Below, piece by piece: positions 14,439-14,439 of a stretch of DNA of 14,439 nt (position 1 is the first letter of the stretch; each line of letters begins with the position of its first letter). The stretch is from an uncultured Ignavibacteria bacterium. Its GTDB lineage: Bacteria > Bacteroidota > Ignavibacteria > Ignavibacteriales > Ignavibacteriaceae. The notes below the pieces were generated by a model. The model searched no databases and had not been told where the DNA came from. It saw only the letters and a program-made list of their open reading frames with translations. Made by a program: the position numbers and the translations under genes. Location of the stretch: NCBI GenBank assembly GCA_937996765.1, contig CALKUG010000387.1:1-14439 (forward strand), read 5' to 3'.

Positions 14439-14439
14439 T

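Noticed and set aside
1..14439. CRISPR array, insertion sequence, prophage or defence system
   Set aside because: There are no regularly spaced direct repeats, no transposase or integrase-like frames, and no gene with defence-type domains. The content is biosynthetic and housekeeping throughout.

Overview
The window is AT-rich and gene-dense. Its main content is one long minus-strand gene series running from about 13.85 kb down to 1.78 kb. It reads tyrA, then a hemX/ccsA-like membrane protein, then hemA, hemC, hemD, hemE, hemN, hemH, hemY, hemB and hemL. These nine soluble heme enzymes cover the whole C5 route from glutamyl-tRNA to protoheme; only glutamyl-tRNA synthetase is absent. Neighbours overlap by 1-11 nt or are 2-21 nt apart, and three starts are non-ATG (hemH and hemD GTG, hemC TTG), so a single translationally coupled operon is likely. 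The gene content, AT-richness and the Haem_bd-type protein suggest the Bacteroidota/Chlorobiota/Ignavibacteriota (FCB) assemblage. This is an inference from style and families, not a taxonomic assignment.

Layout. (1) 2-1774, plus strand: the 3' part of a family 2 glycosyltransferase, a small membrane-anchored protein with one CXXCH heme-binding motif, and a dCMP/ComE-type cytidine deaminase, all tightly packed. (2) 1766-1792: a hairpin spanning both convergent gene ends, with the hemL stop codon in its loop. (3) 1778-13854, minus strand: the tyrA-hemX-hem series. (4) 13855-13958: a 104-nt intergenic region holding a clear intrinsic terminator for the upstream cheW gene and an imperfect 25-bp palindrome just before tyrA. 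(5) 13959 to the window end, minus strand: a cheW chemotaxis coupling gene. Its conserved reading frame carries an in-frame TAA at 14367-14369 and continues in the same frame on both sides of it.

How the genes work together. HemA and HemL make 5-aminolevulinate, HemB makes porphobilinogen, HemC and HemD make uroporphyrinogen III, HemE makes coproporphyrinogen III, HemN and HemY make protoporphyrin IX, and HemH inserts iron. The HemX-like protein directly before hemA may set HemA level or act in heme/cytochrome c handling. HemN is the radical-SAM, oxygen-independent enzyme, while the next step is an oxygen-dependent-type HemY; this mixture is worth noting. I see no mobile element, CRISPR array, tRNA or rRNA. 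I also see no clearly novel multi-gene system; the most unusual signals are the interrupted cheW, the palindrome at the operon head and the degenerate heme motif in the HemX-like protein.
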